64,000 nucleotides of DNA, taken from positions 1 through 64,000 of the forward strand of contig NZ_JAQQGN010000006.1 of the NCBI RefSeq assembly GCF_028550595.1, read 5' to 3'. Source of the DNA: Luteimonas sp. BLCC-B24 (GTDB lineage: Bacteria; Pseudomonadota; Gammaproteobacteria; Xanthomonadales; Xanthomonadaceae). Shown here in pieces: positions 30,343 to 39,138 of the stretch. Position numbers and translations under genes: made by a program. Under the pieces are notes generated by a model. The model was not told where the DNA came from and ran no database searches. It saw only the letters and a list, made by a program, of their open reading frames with translations. Numbering within the stretch: position 1 is the first letter of the stretch; the number at the start of each line of letters is the position of its first letter.

Positions 30343-32688
30343 TCAGCCCGTGGCCGACGACATGGCGCCGTCGTTCGCCGCGTTGAGCTGCTGCCAGAGG
30401 TGCTTCATCGCTTCGTCGAACGGCGCATCCACCGCGCGCACGACGACACGTCCGGCGCCGACGAGTGCGGCGAGTTCTTCCGGCGACACGACCATCTTGC
30501 GCATGCCGCGCCGGTTGACGATCAACAGGCGGGCGGTCAACGGGCTGATCCAGGCGACGCGCGCGGCGGACTCGCGGCCGTTTTCGTCGATCAGACGCAG
30601 GCCCTGGCCCACCCGCAACTGCCGCATGCGCGCGGCGACGGTCGGCTCGAACGCCGGTGCCTGGCCGGGCGCCAGATGCAGCGCGCCGTCCTGCGGTTCG
30701 TCGTCGAGATCGTCCTGTGCCTGCGCCACGTGGACCGTACGCGGCGTGTCCGGCAGCGCCAGCGCCGCGATGATGCGCGCCACGGCGTCGCGCGCCGCGT
30801 CGGCGTCGAGGCCACAGCTCGAGTAGCACTCCGCCAGCGGCATCTGCAGCGCGAGCAATTCGTCGGCGACCGCGCTGCCGAGCGCGTGGGCCGCGTCGGC
30901 GTCGACCTGGATCATGGCGTCTCCGACGCCGATCGCCGCCAGGTGGCGCTGTGAATCGGGCCCGTCGCGCAGCCAGGTCTGGGTGAGGTAATGCCGCCAG
31001 TGCCGGTCGAGGAAGAACGCCACGGCCGACGTCAGCTTACGCGCCGACAGGCGCGAGGCCACGATGTCGTTGACGCTGCGCCGCGCCTGCTGCAGCCGCT
31101 CGCGGCCGTGGATGGCTTCGGCGGCCCGACGCTCGGCCACCTCGGCGCGCCGGCGTTGCTGGTCGAGCCGCTCACGCAGCTCGTCGGAGGCGAGGCGGAA
31201 CACCGCCTGGTCGCTCTCGTATTCATCGACGACGCGATCCACGACACGGCCTGCGTGATCGAGGAGATCGCGGTCCTGGGCGGTTTCGCCCGTATTGCCG
31301 TCGCAGGCTTCGGTAACCGCGTCGAGCAGCTTGCGTGCCGGATGGCCACGCTGGTTGAACATCGAGTCGTCCGTCAGCGCCACCTTGACATAGGGCACCA
31401 CCAGCCGGCTGTAGATGTCCCGCGCCTGCTGGAGCAGATCGTTGGCGTCGAACAGCGACTGGAACAGGATGCCGACCAGATCGATCGCGTCTTCGTCTTC
31501 ACGGCGCAGCGGCGACTGCTCGGGATCCACGCCGAGTTCGCGCAGGCCGCGCAACAGCTCGTCGCGGATGACGTCGCCCAATTGACGGCGATCGTCGCCG
31601 ACCAGCACCCGCGCATACGGCGAGGGATCGTCCCCCTGCAGCATCCGCGCGACGCTGAGCAGTTGCGACATGCTGAGGACCTGGCCGCCGCTGCCGTCCG
31701 CCGGCGCGGCCATGGACGCGTCGGCCTCGCGGCGCTCCCGCCACTGGTGCAGCTGCTCGCGCACGAGATCCCGATAGCTGCGGGGCACCGGCGGCGCGCC
31801 GTTCGCGTGCGCCGCCAGAACATCCATCAGTCCGGACGACAGCGGGCCGTAGGCGGGTGCCGTGGATTCGGTCACCGCGATGTCGCCCTCGGCAGGCGCG
31901 TAGTGTTCGACGACACCGCCATCCGGCACCCAGGCCTCGGCCCCACCGCGGCGCGGCGCTGGCGCGGCGGCGGAACCCGCCCCGGCCGGTCCGGCCGCGC
32001 GCGCGATCGCGTGCGGATGCGCCGACGAGGCACCGCTACCGATCGACGCGGACTCGAGCGTGGCGTTGGCCTTGGTGTAGACCTCCGACAGGATGGCGGG
32101 CAGGCGCTTGTCGAACTGGTGGAACACGGTCGAACGCAGGCCGGGCGGCAGATCGTCGGCGCGGAACAGGCGCACGAACGCCATCACCGGCACTTCCGGG
32201 CGCAGCGGATTGGCGCGCGGCCCCTCCAGCCCGAGATGGCTCGCGAGCACCGCGAGGCGCTCGTCGAGCGCGGCCAGCGGATGCAGGAACTGGTGGTCCA
32301 TCAGTTCGATGATCTGCTGCGCCGCCAGCTGGACTTCCAGCTCGCCCTCGGACATCAGCGAAAGGCCATCGGCGGCCGGGGGCGGCGGACGATCGGACAG
32401 CCACTGCTCGAACTCGGTCTCGATCGACTTGCGGAACCGGGTCGCCAGCTCGAGGGCCCGATGGCTCAGGTCGAGCACCGCAACCCGGTCCTCCTGGGCC
32501 GCCATATAGTCGTGCCCCGCGAGCGCCGCGAGGCGGACCTGCTCCTCGATCGAACTCCAGAAGCCGGACAACACGCCGCCGAGCGCCGTCACGGCATCGT
32601 GCCGGAGCGTCTCGAGCACGCGGCTGGCCGGTCGCGAGGGCATTGCGCGCGCGCCTGAACCGGCACCGATGTCGTCGGAAGGCTTCAT
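30343..32688 (-). CDS. DUF1631 protein, paralogue 2
   Basis: A 781-residue DUF1631 protein with the same architecture as its neighbour: NPLRPEVPVMAFVRLF, LLDAVTEACDGNTG, ERRAAEAIHGRERLQQARR, and a C-terminal PilZ-like segment (RMRQLRVGQGLRLID ... RVAWISPLTARLLIVNRRG). A central low-complexity linker (about residues 215-330) is specific to this copy. Start ATG 32688 follows a short AT-rich leader and diverges from the nitroreductase gene. The two copies appear to be an old duplication, since only scattered blocks align. Confidence 0.88.
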   Translation of the reverse strand: MKPSDDIGAGSGARAMPSRPASRVLETLRHDAVTALGGVLSGFWSSIEEQVRLAALAGHDYMAAQEDRVAVLDLSHRALELATRFRKSIETEFEQWLSDRPPPPAADGLSLMSEGELEVQLAAQQIIELMDHQFLHPLAALDERLAVLASHLGLEGPRANPLRPEVPVMAFVRLFRADDLPPGLRSTVFHQFDKRLPAILSEVYTKANATLESASIGSGASSAHPHAIARAAGPAGAGSAAAPAPRRGGAEAWVPDGGVVEHYAPAEGDIAVTESTAPAYGPLSSGLMDVLAAHANGAPPVPRSYRDLVREQLHQWRERREADASMAAPADGSGGQVLSMSQLLSVARMLQGDDPSPYARVLVGDDRRQLGDVIRDELLRGLRELGVDPEQSPLRREDEDAIDLVGILFQSLFDANDLLQQARDIYSRLVVPYVKVALTDDSMFNQRGHPARKLLDAVTEACDGNTGETAQDRDLLDHAGRVVDRVVDEYESDQAVFRLASDELRERLDQQRRRAEVAERRAAEAIHGRERLQQARRSVNDIVASRLSARKLTSAVAFFLDRHWRHYLTQTWLRDGPDSQRHLAAIGVGDAMIQVDADAAHALGSAVADELLALQMPLAECYSSCGLDADAARDAVARIIAALALPDTPRTVHVAQAQDDLDDEPQDGALHLAPGQAPAFEPTVAARMRQLRVGQGLRLIDENGRESAARVAWISPLTARLLIVNRRGMRKMVVSPEELAALVGAGRVVVRAVDAPFDEAMKHLWQQLNAANDGAMSSATG

Positions 32689-32757
32689 ATAGGGAGATCG
32701 GGGGAAATGGGGCACACTGCCCCGCACATAAGATTCCGCAAGCCCGGCACTGCGTCT

Positions 32758-33354
32758 GTGACGATACTCGCAAATCCTGAACACGAACCTTTCGCCGCGT
32801 TGAACGGGCGGCGCTCGGTGCCGGCGCGGCAGCTGGCCGCCCCCGGACCGGACGAGGCCACACTGCTGCGGATGCTCGCGGCCGCGTCCCGGGTGCCGGA
32901 CCACGGCAAGCGGGTGCCGTTCCGATTCCTGCGCATTGCCGGGGACGCGCGCGACGCGCTGGGCGAGCGCCTGGCCAACCGCGCGCGTGCGCGTGAGCCC
33001 GACCTCGGAGCGGGCGCGCTGGAAAAGGAGCGGCTGCGGTTTTCACACGCGCCGCTGGTCATTGCGGTGATCGCGGTGCTCGACGCCGACGACCGCAAGA
33101 TCCCCGAACTGGAGCGCCTGCTGACCGCCGGCAGCGTGTGTTTTGCCCTGCTCCAGGCGGCGCAGGCGGCGGGTTTCGGCGCGTGCTGGCTGACCGGATG
33201 GGCCGCCTACGACCCCGATATCGTCGGCGCCCTGGGCGTGCAGCCTCATGAGCGCATCGTCGGCTTCATCCACATCGGCACGCCGCGTGTCGAGGCTCCG
33301 GAGCGCGAGCGGCCCGACCCGCGCGCGCTGCTGAGCGACTGGCGACCGGACTGA
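32758..33354 (+). CDS. Nitroreductase family protein (YdjA-like)
   Basis: A 198-residue one-domain flavin reductase. The family pattern NGRRSVPARQLAAPGPDE, then ASRVPDHGKRVPFRF and GFGACWLTGWAA, aligns with E. coli YdjA. It should bind FMN and use NAD(P)H to reduce nitro or quinone compounds. The GTG start 32758 matches the short YdjA N-terminus; an in-frame ATG at 32707 would add 17 residues. A -10-like TAAGAT is at 32729-32734. Confidence 0.9.
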   Translation: MTILANPEHEPFAALNGRRSVPARQLAAPGPDEATLLRMLAAASRVPDHGKRVPFRFLRIAGDARDALGERLANRARAREPDLGAGALEKERLRFSHAPLVIAVIAVLDADDRKIPELERLLTAGSVCFALLQAAQAAGFGACWLTGWAAYDPDIVGALGVQPHERIVGFIHIGTPRVEAPERERPDPRALLSDWRPD

Positions 33355-33393
33355 TCCCAGATCCCAGCCGGGGACACCCGGGGCGCATGGCGT

Positions 33394-33399
33394 CACAAT
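33394..33399 (+). promoter_or_regulatory. -10 element (CACAAT) for the exonuclease gene, probably leaderless
   Basis: CACAAT is followed by 6 nt and then the ATG at 33406. Same spacing as at moaB and the NUDIX gene. Confidence 0.4.
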
Positions 33400-33405
33400 G
33401 CCGGT

Positions 33406-34317
33406 ATGACACCTCTGTACCTGGTCGACGCCAGTCTCTACGTCTTCCGCGCCTGGCATTCGATGCCGGACGAATTCCGCGACGCGGACGGCTGGCCGAC
33501 CAACGCGGTCCACGGCTTCGCCCGCTTCCTGGCCGAGCTGGTCGAGCGCGAGCGACCGCGGCACATCGCCATCGCGTTCGACGAGGCGCTCGACAGCTGC
33601 TTCCGCCACCGGCTCTATCCGGCGTACAAGGCCAATCGCGCGCCCGCGCCGGACGAGTTGCGTCGCCAGTTCGCGCACTGCAAGTCCCTGTGCCGCGTGA
33701 TGGGCCTGCCGGTGCTGGCCGACCACGACTACGAGGCCGACGACCTGATCGGCAGCGCGCTGCAGGCCGGTCGCGCCCGTGGACTCACCGGCGTCATCGT
33801 GTCGGCCGACAAGGACCTGTCCCAGTTGCTGCAGGGCGAGGACAGCCAGTGGGATTTCGCCCGCGGCCAGCGCTGGACCGCAGCGGGCGTGAAAGCCCGC
33901 CACGGCGTGGACGCGCACCAGATGGCCGATTACCTCGCGCTGTGCGGCGATGCGGTCGACAACATTCCCGGCGTCCCCGGGATCGGCTGCAAGACCGCGG
34001 CGAGCCTGCTGCACCACTTCGGTACGCTGGACGCGCTGCTGGCGCGCAGCGACGAGGTCCAGTTCCTCCGCTTCCGCGGCGCCGGCCAGGTGGGCGCGAA
34101 GCTGCGCCAGCACGCCGAGGTGGCCCGGCTCTACCGTCAGCTCACGACGATCGCCTGTGACGCGCCCCTGGGTGACGTGTCATACGGCTTCGCACGGCGC
34201 GAGGGCGACGCGGAGGCACTGCGCGCGCTGTGCGACACCCTGCGTTTCGGCCCGCTCACGAGGCGGCGCCTGCATGCGGCCGCCGGCCTCGAGTACGCAC
34301 CCGCGGTCGAGGTCTGA
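33406..34317 (+). CDS. 5'-3' exonuclease / flap-endonuclease family (Xni/PolA-N type)
   Basis: A 303-residue protein homologous to the N-terminal 5' nuclease domain of DNA polymerase I. Metal-binding acidic motifs are visible: VDASLYVFRAW, IAFDEALDS, YEADDLIGSAL and SADKDLSQLL. The H3TH DNA-binding segment DNIPGVPGIGCKTAASLL completes the set. It probably processes flaps in repair or Okazaki maturation. No polymerase domain follows. It stands alone between the nitroreductase and NUDIX genes. Confidence 0.95.
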   Translation: MTPLYLVDASLYVFRAWHSMPDEFRDADGWPTNAVHGFARFLAELVERERPRHIAIAFDEALDSCFRHRLYPAYKANRAPAPDELRRQFAHCKSLCRVMGLPVLADHDYEADDLIGSALQAGRARGLTGVIVSADKDLSQLLQGEDSQWDFARGQRWTAAGVKARHGVDAHQMADYLALCGDAVDNIPGVPGIGCKTAASLLHHFGTLDALLARSDEVQFLRFRGAGQVGAKLRQHAEVARLYRQLTTIACDAPLGDVSYGFARREGDAEALRALCDTLRFGPLTRRRLHAAAGLEYAPAVEV

Positions 34318-34342
34318 CACGCGGCCGCCGCACCTCCCGCGT

Positions 34343-34348
34343 TAGGAT
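34343..34348 (+). promoter_or_regulatory. -10 element (TAGGAT) of the NUDIX gene, probably leaderless
   Basis: TAGGAT followed by 6 nt (CCGCGC) and ATG 34355, with no Shine-Dalgarno sequence. Confidence 0.5.
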
Positions 34349-34354
34349 CCGCGC

Positions 34355-34915
34355 ATGACCTCCGACGCACAGACCGACGCACCCGAAATCCTCTACCAGG
34401 GCGACTGGCTGCGGCTCGTCCGCCGCGGCACGTGGGAAGCCTGCGAACGCACCCACGGCGGCAACGGCATGGCCGTGCTGGTGATCGCGGTGACGCCCGA
34501 CGACGACGTGCTGTTCGTCGAGCAGTACCGCGTACCGCTGGGCGCACGCACGATCGAGATGCCGGCCGGACTGGTCGGCGACGGCGGCAGCACCGATTCG
34601 CTGGAGGACGCGGCGCGGCGGGAGCTGATCGAGGAGACCGGCTGGGCCGCCGGCCGTGTCGAGGTGCTGTTGACCGGGCCGACGACGGCCGGCATGAGCA
34701 ATGAACGGGTCGCGTTCGTACGCGCACGCGAGCTCACGCGGGTCGGCACCGGAGGCGGCGTCGACGACGAGGCGATCATCGTGCATGCCGTGCCGCGCGC
34801 CACCGCGCCGGCCTGGCTGATGCGCAAGCATGCCGAGGGCTACGAGCTCGACCTCAAGCTCTGGGCCGGGCTGTGGATGATCGACTTCAATCCGGACGGC
34901 TCGCCGGCCGATTGA
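34355..34915 (+). CDS. NUDIX hydrolase (ADP-sugar pyrophosphatase type)
   Basis: A 186-residue NUDIX protein. The core of the Nudix box, RELIEETGW, is at residues 89-97 and is preceded by IEMPAGLVGDGG, the form typical of ADP-ribose/ADP-sugar pyrophosphatases. The N-terminal WERT-like strand region (LVRRGTWEACERTHG) also fits. The exact nucleotide substrate cannot be read from the sequence. Confidence 0.92.
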   Translation: MTSDAQTDAPEILYQGDWLRLVRRGTWEACERTHGGNGMAVLVIAVTPDDDVLFVEQYRVPLGARTIEMPAGLVGDGGSTDSLEDAARRELIEETGWAAGRVEVLLTGPTTAGMSNERVAFVRARELTRVGTGGGVDDEAIIVHAVPRATAPAWLMRKHAEGYELDLKLWAGLWMIDFNPDGSPAD

Positions 34916-34982
34916 GCGGCACACCGGCCACGCCAGCGCGCGATGCGGGGTGTTCGACGCGCGCGCCGCCGCATCCCCCGCG

Positions 34983-35213
34983 TCAGGCCTTCTTGACGAA
35001 CTCCGTACGCAGCACCAGCCCCTTGACCTTCTGGACGTTGCATTCGATCAGATCCGGATCGTCGGTCAGGCGGATGTGTTTGACCAGCGTGCCGCGTTTG
35101 AGGGTGACGCTGGTGCCCTTGACCTTCAGATCCTTGATGAGGGTGACGGCGTCGCCGTCGGCCAGGCGCGTGCCGTTGCTGTCCTTGACGACCAGCGCTT
35201 CTTCTTCGGACAT
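34983..35213 (-). CDS. PhnA/YjdM-type small protein without zinc ribbon
   Basis: A 76-residue protein that corresponds to the C-terminal PhnA domain: VVKDSNGTRLADGDAVTLIKD, KVKGTSVTLKRGT and the conserved end of the family. The N-terminal zinc-ribbon with four Cys, present in the ~110-residue E. coli YjdM, is missing; the only Cys is in LIECNVQ. Despite the old name, no role in phosphonate use is established. Confidence 0.9.
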   Translation of the reverse strand: MSEEEALVVKDSNGTRLADGDAVTLIKDLKVKGTSVTLKRGTLVKHIRLTDDPDLIECNVQKVKGLVLRTEFVKKA

Positions 35214-35282
35214 CGTGAAATCCCGCGCGCGGCCGCTGCGCCGCGCATCGCAGTGGGTGGACCGGGCGGCGAGGCCCGGCTG

Positions 35283-36224
35283 TCAGGCGAAGCGGTCGGT
35301 CGCGCGCACCAGCGCGTCGACGTTCTCGGCCTCGAATGCGGAATGGCCCGAGGCCGGGGTGATGACCAGCTCGGCCTTGGGCCAGACCTGGTGCAGGTCG
35401 AACGCGTTCTGCACCGGGCAGACCACGTCGTAGCGACCGTGGACGATGACGCCCGGGATGTCGACGATGCGGTAGGCGTCGCGCAGCAGCTGGTCGTCGA
35501 CCTCGAAGAAGCCGGCGTTGGTGAAATAGTGGTTCTCGATCCGCGCGAACGCCAGCGCGAACTGCGCATCGGCATGGCTGTCGGCGAAATCGGCATCGAT
35601 GTGCAGGAAGCTGGTCGCGCCCTCCCACACGCTCCACGCGCGCGCCGCGGCCAGGCGCGTCGCCTCGTCGTTGCTGGTCAGGCGCTTGTGGAAGGCGGCG
35701 ATCAGATCGCCGCGCTCGGCCTCCGGAATCGCGGCGATGTAGTGCTGCCAGGCCTCCGGGAACAGGCGCGAGGCGCCTTCCTGGTAGAACCATTCCAGTT
35801 CCCAGCGACGCAGCATGAAAATGCCGCGCAAAATGAGTTCGGTGACCTGGCGCGGATGCGTCTGGGCGTAGGCCAGCGCCAGCGTCGAGCCCCAGGAGCC
35901 ACCGAACACCTGCCAGCGCTCGATGCCCAGGTGTGTGCGCAGCCGCTCGATGTCGGCGACGAGGTCCCAGGTGGTGTTGTCGACGAGATCGGCGTGCGGC
36001 GTCGAACGCCCCGCGCCGCGCTGGTCGAACAGCACGATGCGGTACTTCGCGGGGTCGTGAAAGCTGCGCATCTTCGGGCTGCAGCCCCCGCCCGGCCCGC
36101 CGTGCAGCAGCACGACCGGCTTGCCCTTGGGATTGCCGCACTGCTCGTAATAGAGCGTGTGGCGATCATCGACGGCGAGCGTTCCGGTGTCGAACGGCTC
36201 GATGGCGGGATAGAGCTGGCGCAT
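35283..36224 (-). CDS. pip: Proline iminopeptidase
   Basis: A 313-residue alpha/beta hydrolase of peptidase family S33 that removes N-terminal proline. The HGGPGGG oxyanion motif is at 41-47, nucleophile Ser110 sits in GGSWGS, acid Asp is in HGRYDVVCP and the catalytic His in SGHSAFE. Start chosen at ATG 36224 (MRQLYP); an ATG two codons upstream at 36230 is equally possible. It lies 34 nt downstream of prmC on the same strand. Confidence 0.96.
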   Translation of the reverse strand: MRQLYPAIEPFDTGTLAVDDRHTLYYEQCGNPKGKPVVLLHGGPGGGCSPKMRSFHDPAKYRIVLFDQRGAGRSTPHADLVDNTTWDLVADIERLRTHLGIERWQVFGGSWGSTLALAYAQTHPRQVTELILRGIFMLRRWELEWFYQEGASRLFPEAWQHYIAAIPEAERGDLIAAFHKRLTSNDEATRLAAARAWSVWEGATSFLHIDADFADSHADAQFALAFARIENHYFTNAGFFEVDDQLLRDAYRIVDIPGVIVHGRYDVVCPVQNAFDLHQVWPKAELVITPASGHSAFEAENVDALVRATDRFA

Positions 36225-36258
36225 GCACATGAATCCGGAAAAACCGGCCGTCAGTCTA

Positions 36259-37110
36259 TCAGCCGGCCTCCGCCGCACCGGGCGCGCGCCCCAGGGTCAC
36301 GCGCTCGCGCGCTTCCAGATCGCGTTCGGTCACCACCTGCTCCAGGCCTGCTTCCACGAAAAGCGCGCGCACCGCGGCCCCCTGACGCCATCCGTGTTCG
36401 ACCAGAAGCCAGCCGCCGGGATGCAGATGCGCGAGCGCGCCCCGGGCGAGCACGCGGATCGCATCGAGGCCGTCGGCGCCCGAGGCCAGCGCCGCGCCCG
36501 GTTCGAAGCGCAGATCGCCCTGTCCGAGATGCGGGTCGGCCGCCTCGATGTAGGGCGGATTGCTCGCGATGATGTCGCCCCGCAGACCGGCGAGCGGCGT
36601 GTACCAGTCCCCCTGGGCGAAACGTACGTGCGAGAGCCCCAGCGAATGCGCATTGGCCCGCGCGACGGCGAGTGCCGCCTCGCTGGCATCGGTCGCCAGC
36701 ATCGCGACGTCGGGTCGCTCGCGCGCGACGGCCAGTGCCACCGCTCCGCTCCCCGTGCCGAGGTCGGCCACGTGCGCAGCGGCGGCCGGTAACCGGGCCA
36801 GGACCAGTTCGACCAGCAGCTCGGTCTCCGGCCGCGGAATCAGCACGGCCCGCGTCACCGCCAGTTCCAGCCCCCAGAACCCGCGCACGCCCGTGAGATA
36901 GGCCACCGGCTCGCCCGCCTCGCGGCGCGCGACCAGGGCCTCGAAGCGCTCGGCGACACCGTCGGGCGCAGGATCGCGCGCATGTGCGTACAGCCAGCCC
37001 TGCGGACGGCCCGCCGCGTGGGCGAGCAGCCAGCGCGCGTCGGTCGCGTCGATGCGACCGGCAGCGCCCTGCAACAGGGCCTCCAGGGGCGGACTCGAAG
37101 GTGTCGTCAT
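36259..37110 (-). CDS. prmC: Release-factor glutamine methyltransferase PrmC
   Basis: A 283-residue SAM-dependent methyltransferase that modifies the GGQ glutamine of RF1 and RF2. The N-terminal helical domain is followed by the SAM motif [13 protein letters not shown] and the catalytic SNPPY. In many bacteria prmC is next to prfA; here prfA is 25 kb away (10159-11244). The start ATG 37110 gives [13 protein letters not shown]; upstream codons belong to an Arg-rich out-of-family stretch. Confidence 0.96.
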   Translation of the reverse strand: MTTPSSPPLEALLQGAAGRIDATDARWLLAHAAGRPQGWLYAHARDPAPDGVAERFEALVARREAGEPVAYLTGVRGFWGLELAVTRAVLIPRPETELLVELVLARLPAAAAHVADLGTGSGAVALAVARERPDVAMLATDASEAALAVARANAHSLGLSHVRFAQGDWYTPLAGLRGDIIASNPPYIEAADPHLGQGDLRFEPGAALASGADGLDAIRVLARGALAHLHPGGWLLVEHGWRQGAAVRALFVEAGLEQVVTERDLEARERVTLGRAPGAAEAG

Positions 37111-37169
37111 GGCTTCACATCGTAGCCGGGGTGCCTCCCGGCATGGTGTCGCACCTCGAGGAGATGCCC

Positions 37170-38036
37170 ATGCCCCGTTCGCTTCGCGCCTGTTTCGCCG
37201 CCCTGCTCGCACTGCTCGCCACCGGCTGCCAGAGCGCGTTCTTCGGCTTCGTCAACCGCGACAGCGCCCAGCCCGATGTCACCGCCGTCTACGATCCGGC
37301 CCGCGGCTTGTCGCTCGACATCTACCGGCCGACGGGCGTCGCGTCCGGAGCACCCGTCGTGCTGTTCTTCTACGGCGGCTCCTGGCAGATGGGCGCGCGC
37401 GCGCAGTACCGGTTCGTGGGCAGCCGGTTGGCGGAGAACGGCGTCGTGGCGATCGTCGCGGACTATCGCACCTGGCCGACGGCGGGCTTTCCGGCCTTCA
37501 TGGAGGACGCCGCGCGCGCGGTGCGCTGGACGCTGGACCATGCCACCGAACACGGCGGCGATCCGCAGCGGATTCATGTCGCGGGTCACTCGGCGGGTGC
37601 GCAGATTGCCGCACTGATCGGTACGGACGCGCGATATCTGGCGGCGGTCGACGCGCGACCGCAACAGCTGGCGGGCGTGATCGGCCTGTCCGGGCCGTAC
37701 GACTTCGTCATCAGCGGCAAGCTGGAAGAGATTTTCGGGCCTCGCAGCCAGTGGCCCGAGGCGATGGCCGTCCGCTTCGTCGACGGCGACGAACCGCCGT
37801 TTCTGCTGATCCATGGCGACCGCGACCGCACGGTGGATGTCGGCAACAGCCGGAAGCTGGAATTCGCGCTGCGCCGCGCGGGCGTGGAGACGCGGCTGCT
37901 GGTGCTGCCCGGGGGCAACCATTTCGTCACCGCGGCCGCGTTCTACGACCCGGACCGTGCGCCGGAGGTGCTGCCGGCCGTACTGCGTTTCGTCCGAGCC
38001 GTGCCGGCGGACGCCGACGCATCGCAGACAAAATGA
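37170..38036 (+). CDS. Alpha/beta-hydrolase lipoprotein (carboxylesterase type)
   Basis: A 288-residue lipoprotein with lipobox LATGC (Cys20) and a BD-FAE/carboxylesterase domain. Features are FFYGGSW oxyanion region, nucleophile Ser141 in GHSAG, acid Asp in IHGDRDRTV and His in GGNHF. The start ATG 37170 has the GAGGAG ribosome-binding site at 37158-37163; the ATG at 37164 is too close to it. Substrate unknown. Followed by a terminator hairpin. Confidence 0.9.
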   Translation: MPRSLRACFAALLALLATGCQSAFFGFVNRDSAQPDVTAVYDPARGLSLDIYRPTGVASGAPVVLFFYGGSWQMGARAQYRFVGSRLAENGVVAIVADYRTWPTAGFPAFMEDAARAVRWTLDHATEHGGDPQRIHVAGHSAGAQIAALIGTDARYLAAVDARPQQLAGVIGLSGPYDFVISGKLEEIFGPRSQWPEAMAVRFVDGDEPPFLLIHGDRDRTVDVGNSRKLEFALRRAGVETRLLVLPGGNHFVTAAAFYDPDRAPEVLPAVLRFVRAVPADADASQTK

Positions 38037-38056
38037 AGGCGGCCGAAGCCGCCTTC
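38035..38056 (+). terminator. Terminator of the esterase lipoprotein gene
   Basis: A perfect 9-bp stem GAAGGCGGC / GCCGCCTTC with a CGAA tetraloop, starting in the stop codon region. The stem itself ends in TTC; a longer T run is absent. Confidence 0.65.
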
Positions 38057-38259
38057 AAAGATTCCGTGGACGTGTGGGAGGGAGGTACGGACACGGAATT
38101 CGGGTCTGCGGCGTAGTGTGCCGCCTGGCGGATCGCCGCGGACCTGAAGCCCGCGCGAACCGCCGTCGGGTTCGACATTGCTGCAATGCAGCAGATCCTG
38201 CAACGCCACTGGTGGAACGCTGTCGCTGCATAACCGGCACGAAATCGATCGTCCCTGCC
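38057..38259. other. Intergenic region before the ahpC promoter, no gene seen
   Basis: About 200 nt with no coding frame of convincing composition. It contains the near-palindrome TGCTGCAATGCAGCA at about 38179-38193. A small RNA cannot be excluded. Confidence 0.5.
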
Positions 38260-38315
38260 TATCGATAGAATACGTATTAACGATTTTGTTTATCGATAGA
38301 CGGTCCCTACACTAT
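38260..38315 (+). promoter_or_regulatory. ahpC promoter with paired TATCGATAG elements (candidate OxyR operator)
   Basis: Two copies of the palindrome TATCGATAG (38260-38268 and 38291-38299) are 31 bp apart, about three helical turns, with the palindrome AATACGTATT (38269-38278) next to the first. -35 TTGTTT (38286-38291) and -10 TACACT (38308-38313) are spaced by 16 bp. The region is far more AT-rich than its surroundings. ATAG/CTAT half-sites are the core of OxyR boxes, although the canonical 10-bp spacing is not matched. Confidence 0.6.
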
Positions 38316-38374
38316 GTGCAGCCGAGACCCGGCCTGCGGCGCTGCGCCGCCTCCCCCGTCACCCAGGAGTTTTC

Positions 38375-38938
38375 ATGTCGCTCATCAATACCGAAGTCCA
38401 GCCGTTCAAGGCCACCGCGTTCCAGAACGGCGAGTTCGTCGAAGTCAGCAACGAGAGCCTGAAGGGCAAGTGGTCGGTGCTGATCTTCATGCCGGCCGCC
38501 TTCACCTTCAATTGCCCGACCGAGGTCGAGGACGCGGCCGATCATTACGCCGAGTTCCAGAAGATCGGCGCCGAGGTCTACATCGTCACCACCGACACGC
38601 ATTTCTCGCACAAGGTGTGGCACGAGACTTCGCCGGCGGTCGGCAAGGCGCAGTTCCCGCTGGTCGGTGATCCGACCCACCGCCTGACCCGCGCGTTCGG
38701 CGTGCACATCGAGGAAGACGGCCTGGCCCTGCGCGGCACGTTCGTCATCAACCCCGAGGGCGTGATCAAGACCGTCGAGATCCACGACAACGCGATCGCC
38801 CGTGACGTCACCGAGACCCTGCGCAAGCTCAAGGCCGCGCAGTATGTCGCCGCCAACCCGAACGAGGTCTGCCCGGCCAAGTGGAAGGAAGGCGAGAAGA
38901 CCCTCGCGCCGTCGCTGGACCTGGTCGGCAAGATCTGA
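38375..38938 (+). CDS. ahpC: Alkyl hydroperoxide reductase subunit C (typical 2-Cys peroxiredoxin)
   Basis: A 187-residue peroxiredoxin that reduces H2O2, organic peroxides and peroxynitrite. Peroxidatic Cys47 is in FTFNCPTE and resolving Cys166 in NEVCPAKW. It is reduced by AhpF, encoded 200 nt downstream, and probably activated by the OxyR encoded after that. The leader from the predicted start is about 50 nt and contains AGGAG before the ATG. Confidence 0.98.
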   Translation: MSLINTEVQPFKATAFQNGEFVEVSNESLKGKWSVLIFMPAAFTFNCPTEVEDAADHYAEFQKIGAEVYIVTTDTHFSHKVWHETSPAVGKAQFPLVGDPTHRLTRAFGVHIEEDGLALRGTFVINPEGVIKTVEIHDNAIARDVTETLRKLKAAQYVAANPNEVCPAKWKEGEKTLAPSLDLVGKI

Positions 38939-38970
38939 CGCCCCGCGCGGCGCCTGCCGCGTACCACGTC

Positions 38971-39059
38971 CACGCCCGCCCTCGCGGGGGTGGGCGTGCA
39001 CCGGAGCCCGCCGGCTCCTGCCAGCAGCCGCCCGCGTCCGGGCCTGCGGTCTCCGGTGC
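38971..39059 (+). promoter_or_regulatory. Structured spacer between ahpC and ahpF
   Basis: Hairpin 1: CACGCCC / GGGCGTG (38971-38998) with extra GC pairs inside. Hairpin 2: GCACCGGAG / CTCCGGTGC, a 9-bp stem (38998-39006 / 39051-39059) enclosing 44 nt. No T tract. It may lower ahpF relative to ahpC or stabilise the ahpC message. Confidence 0.55.
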
Positions 39060-39138
39060 ACGTCTCTCCCCTCCCCGTCCCGATCCGGTTCCACGCCGGC
39101 GTCGCGGACCCGTGTCGCCCGCAACCGGAGCCGCCCCC

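Noticed and set aside
38260-38299. A canonical OxyR box at the ahpC promoter
   Set aside because: ATAG/CTAT elements are present but not at the 10-11 bp spacing of the four-element OxyR motif, so it is listed only as a candidate operator.
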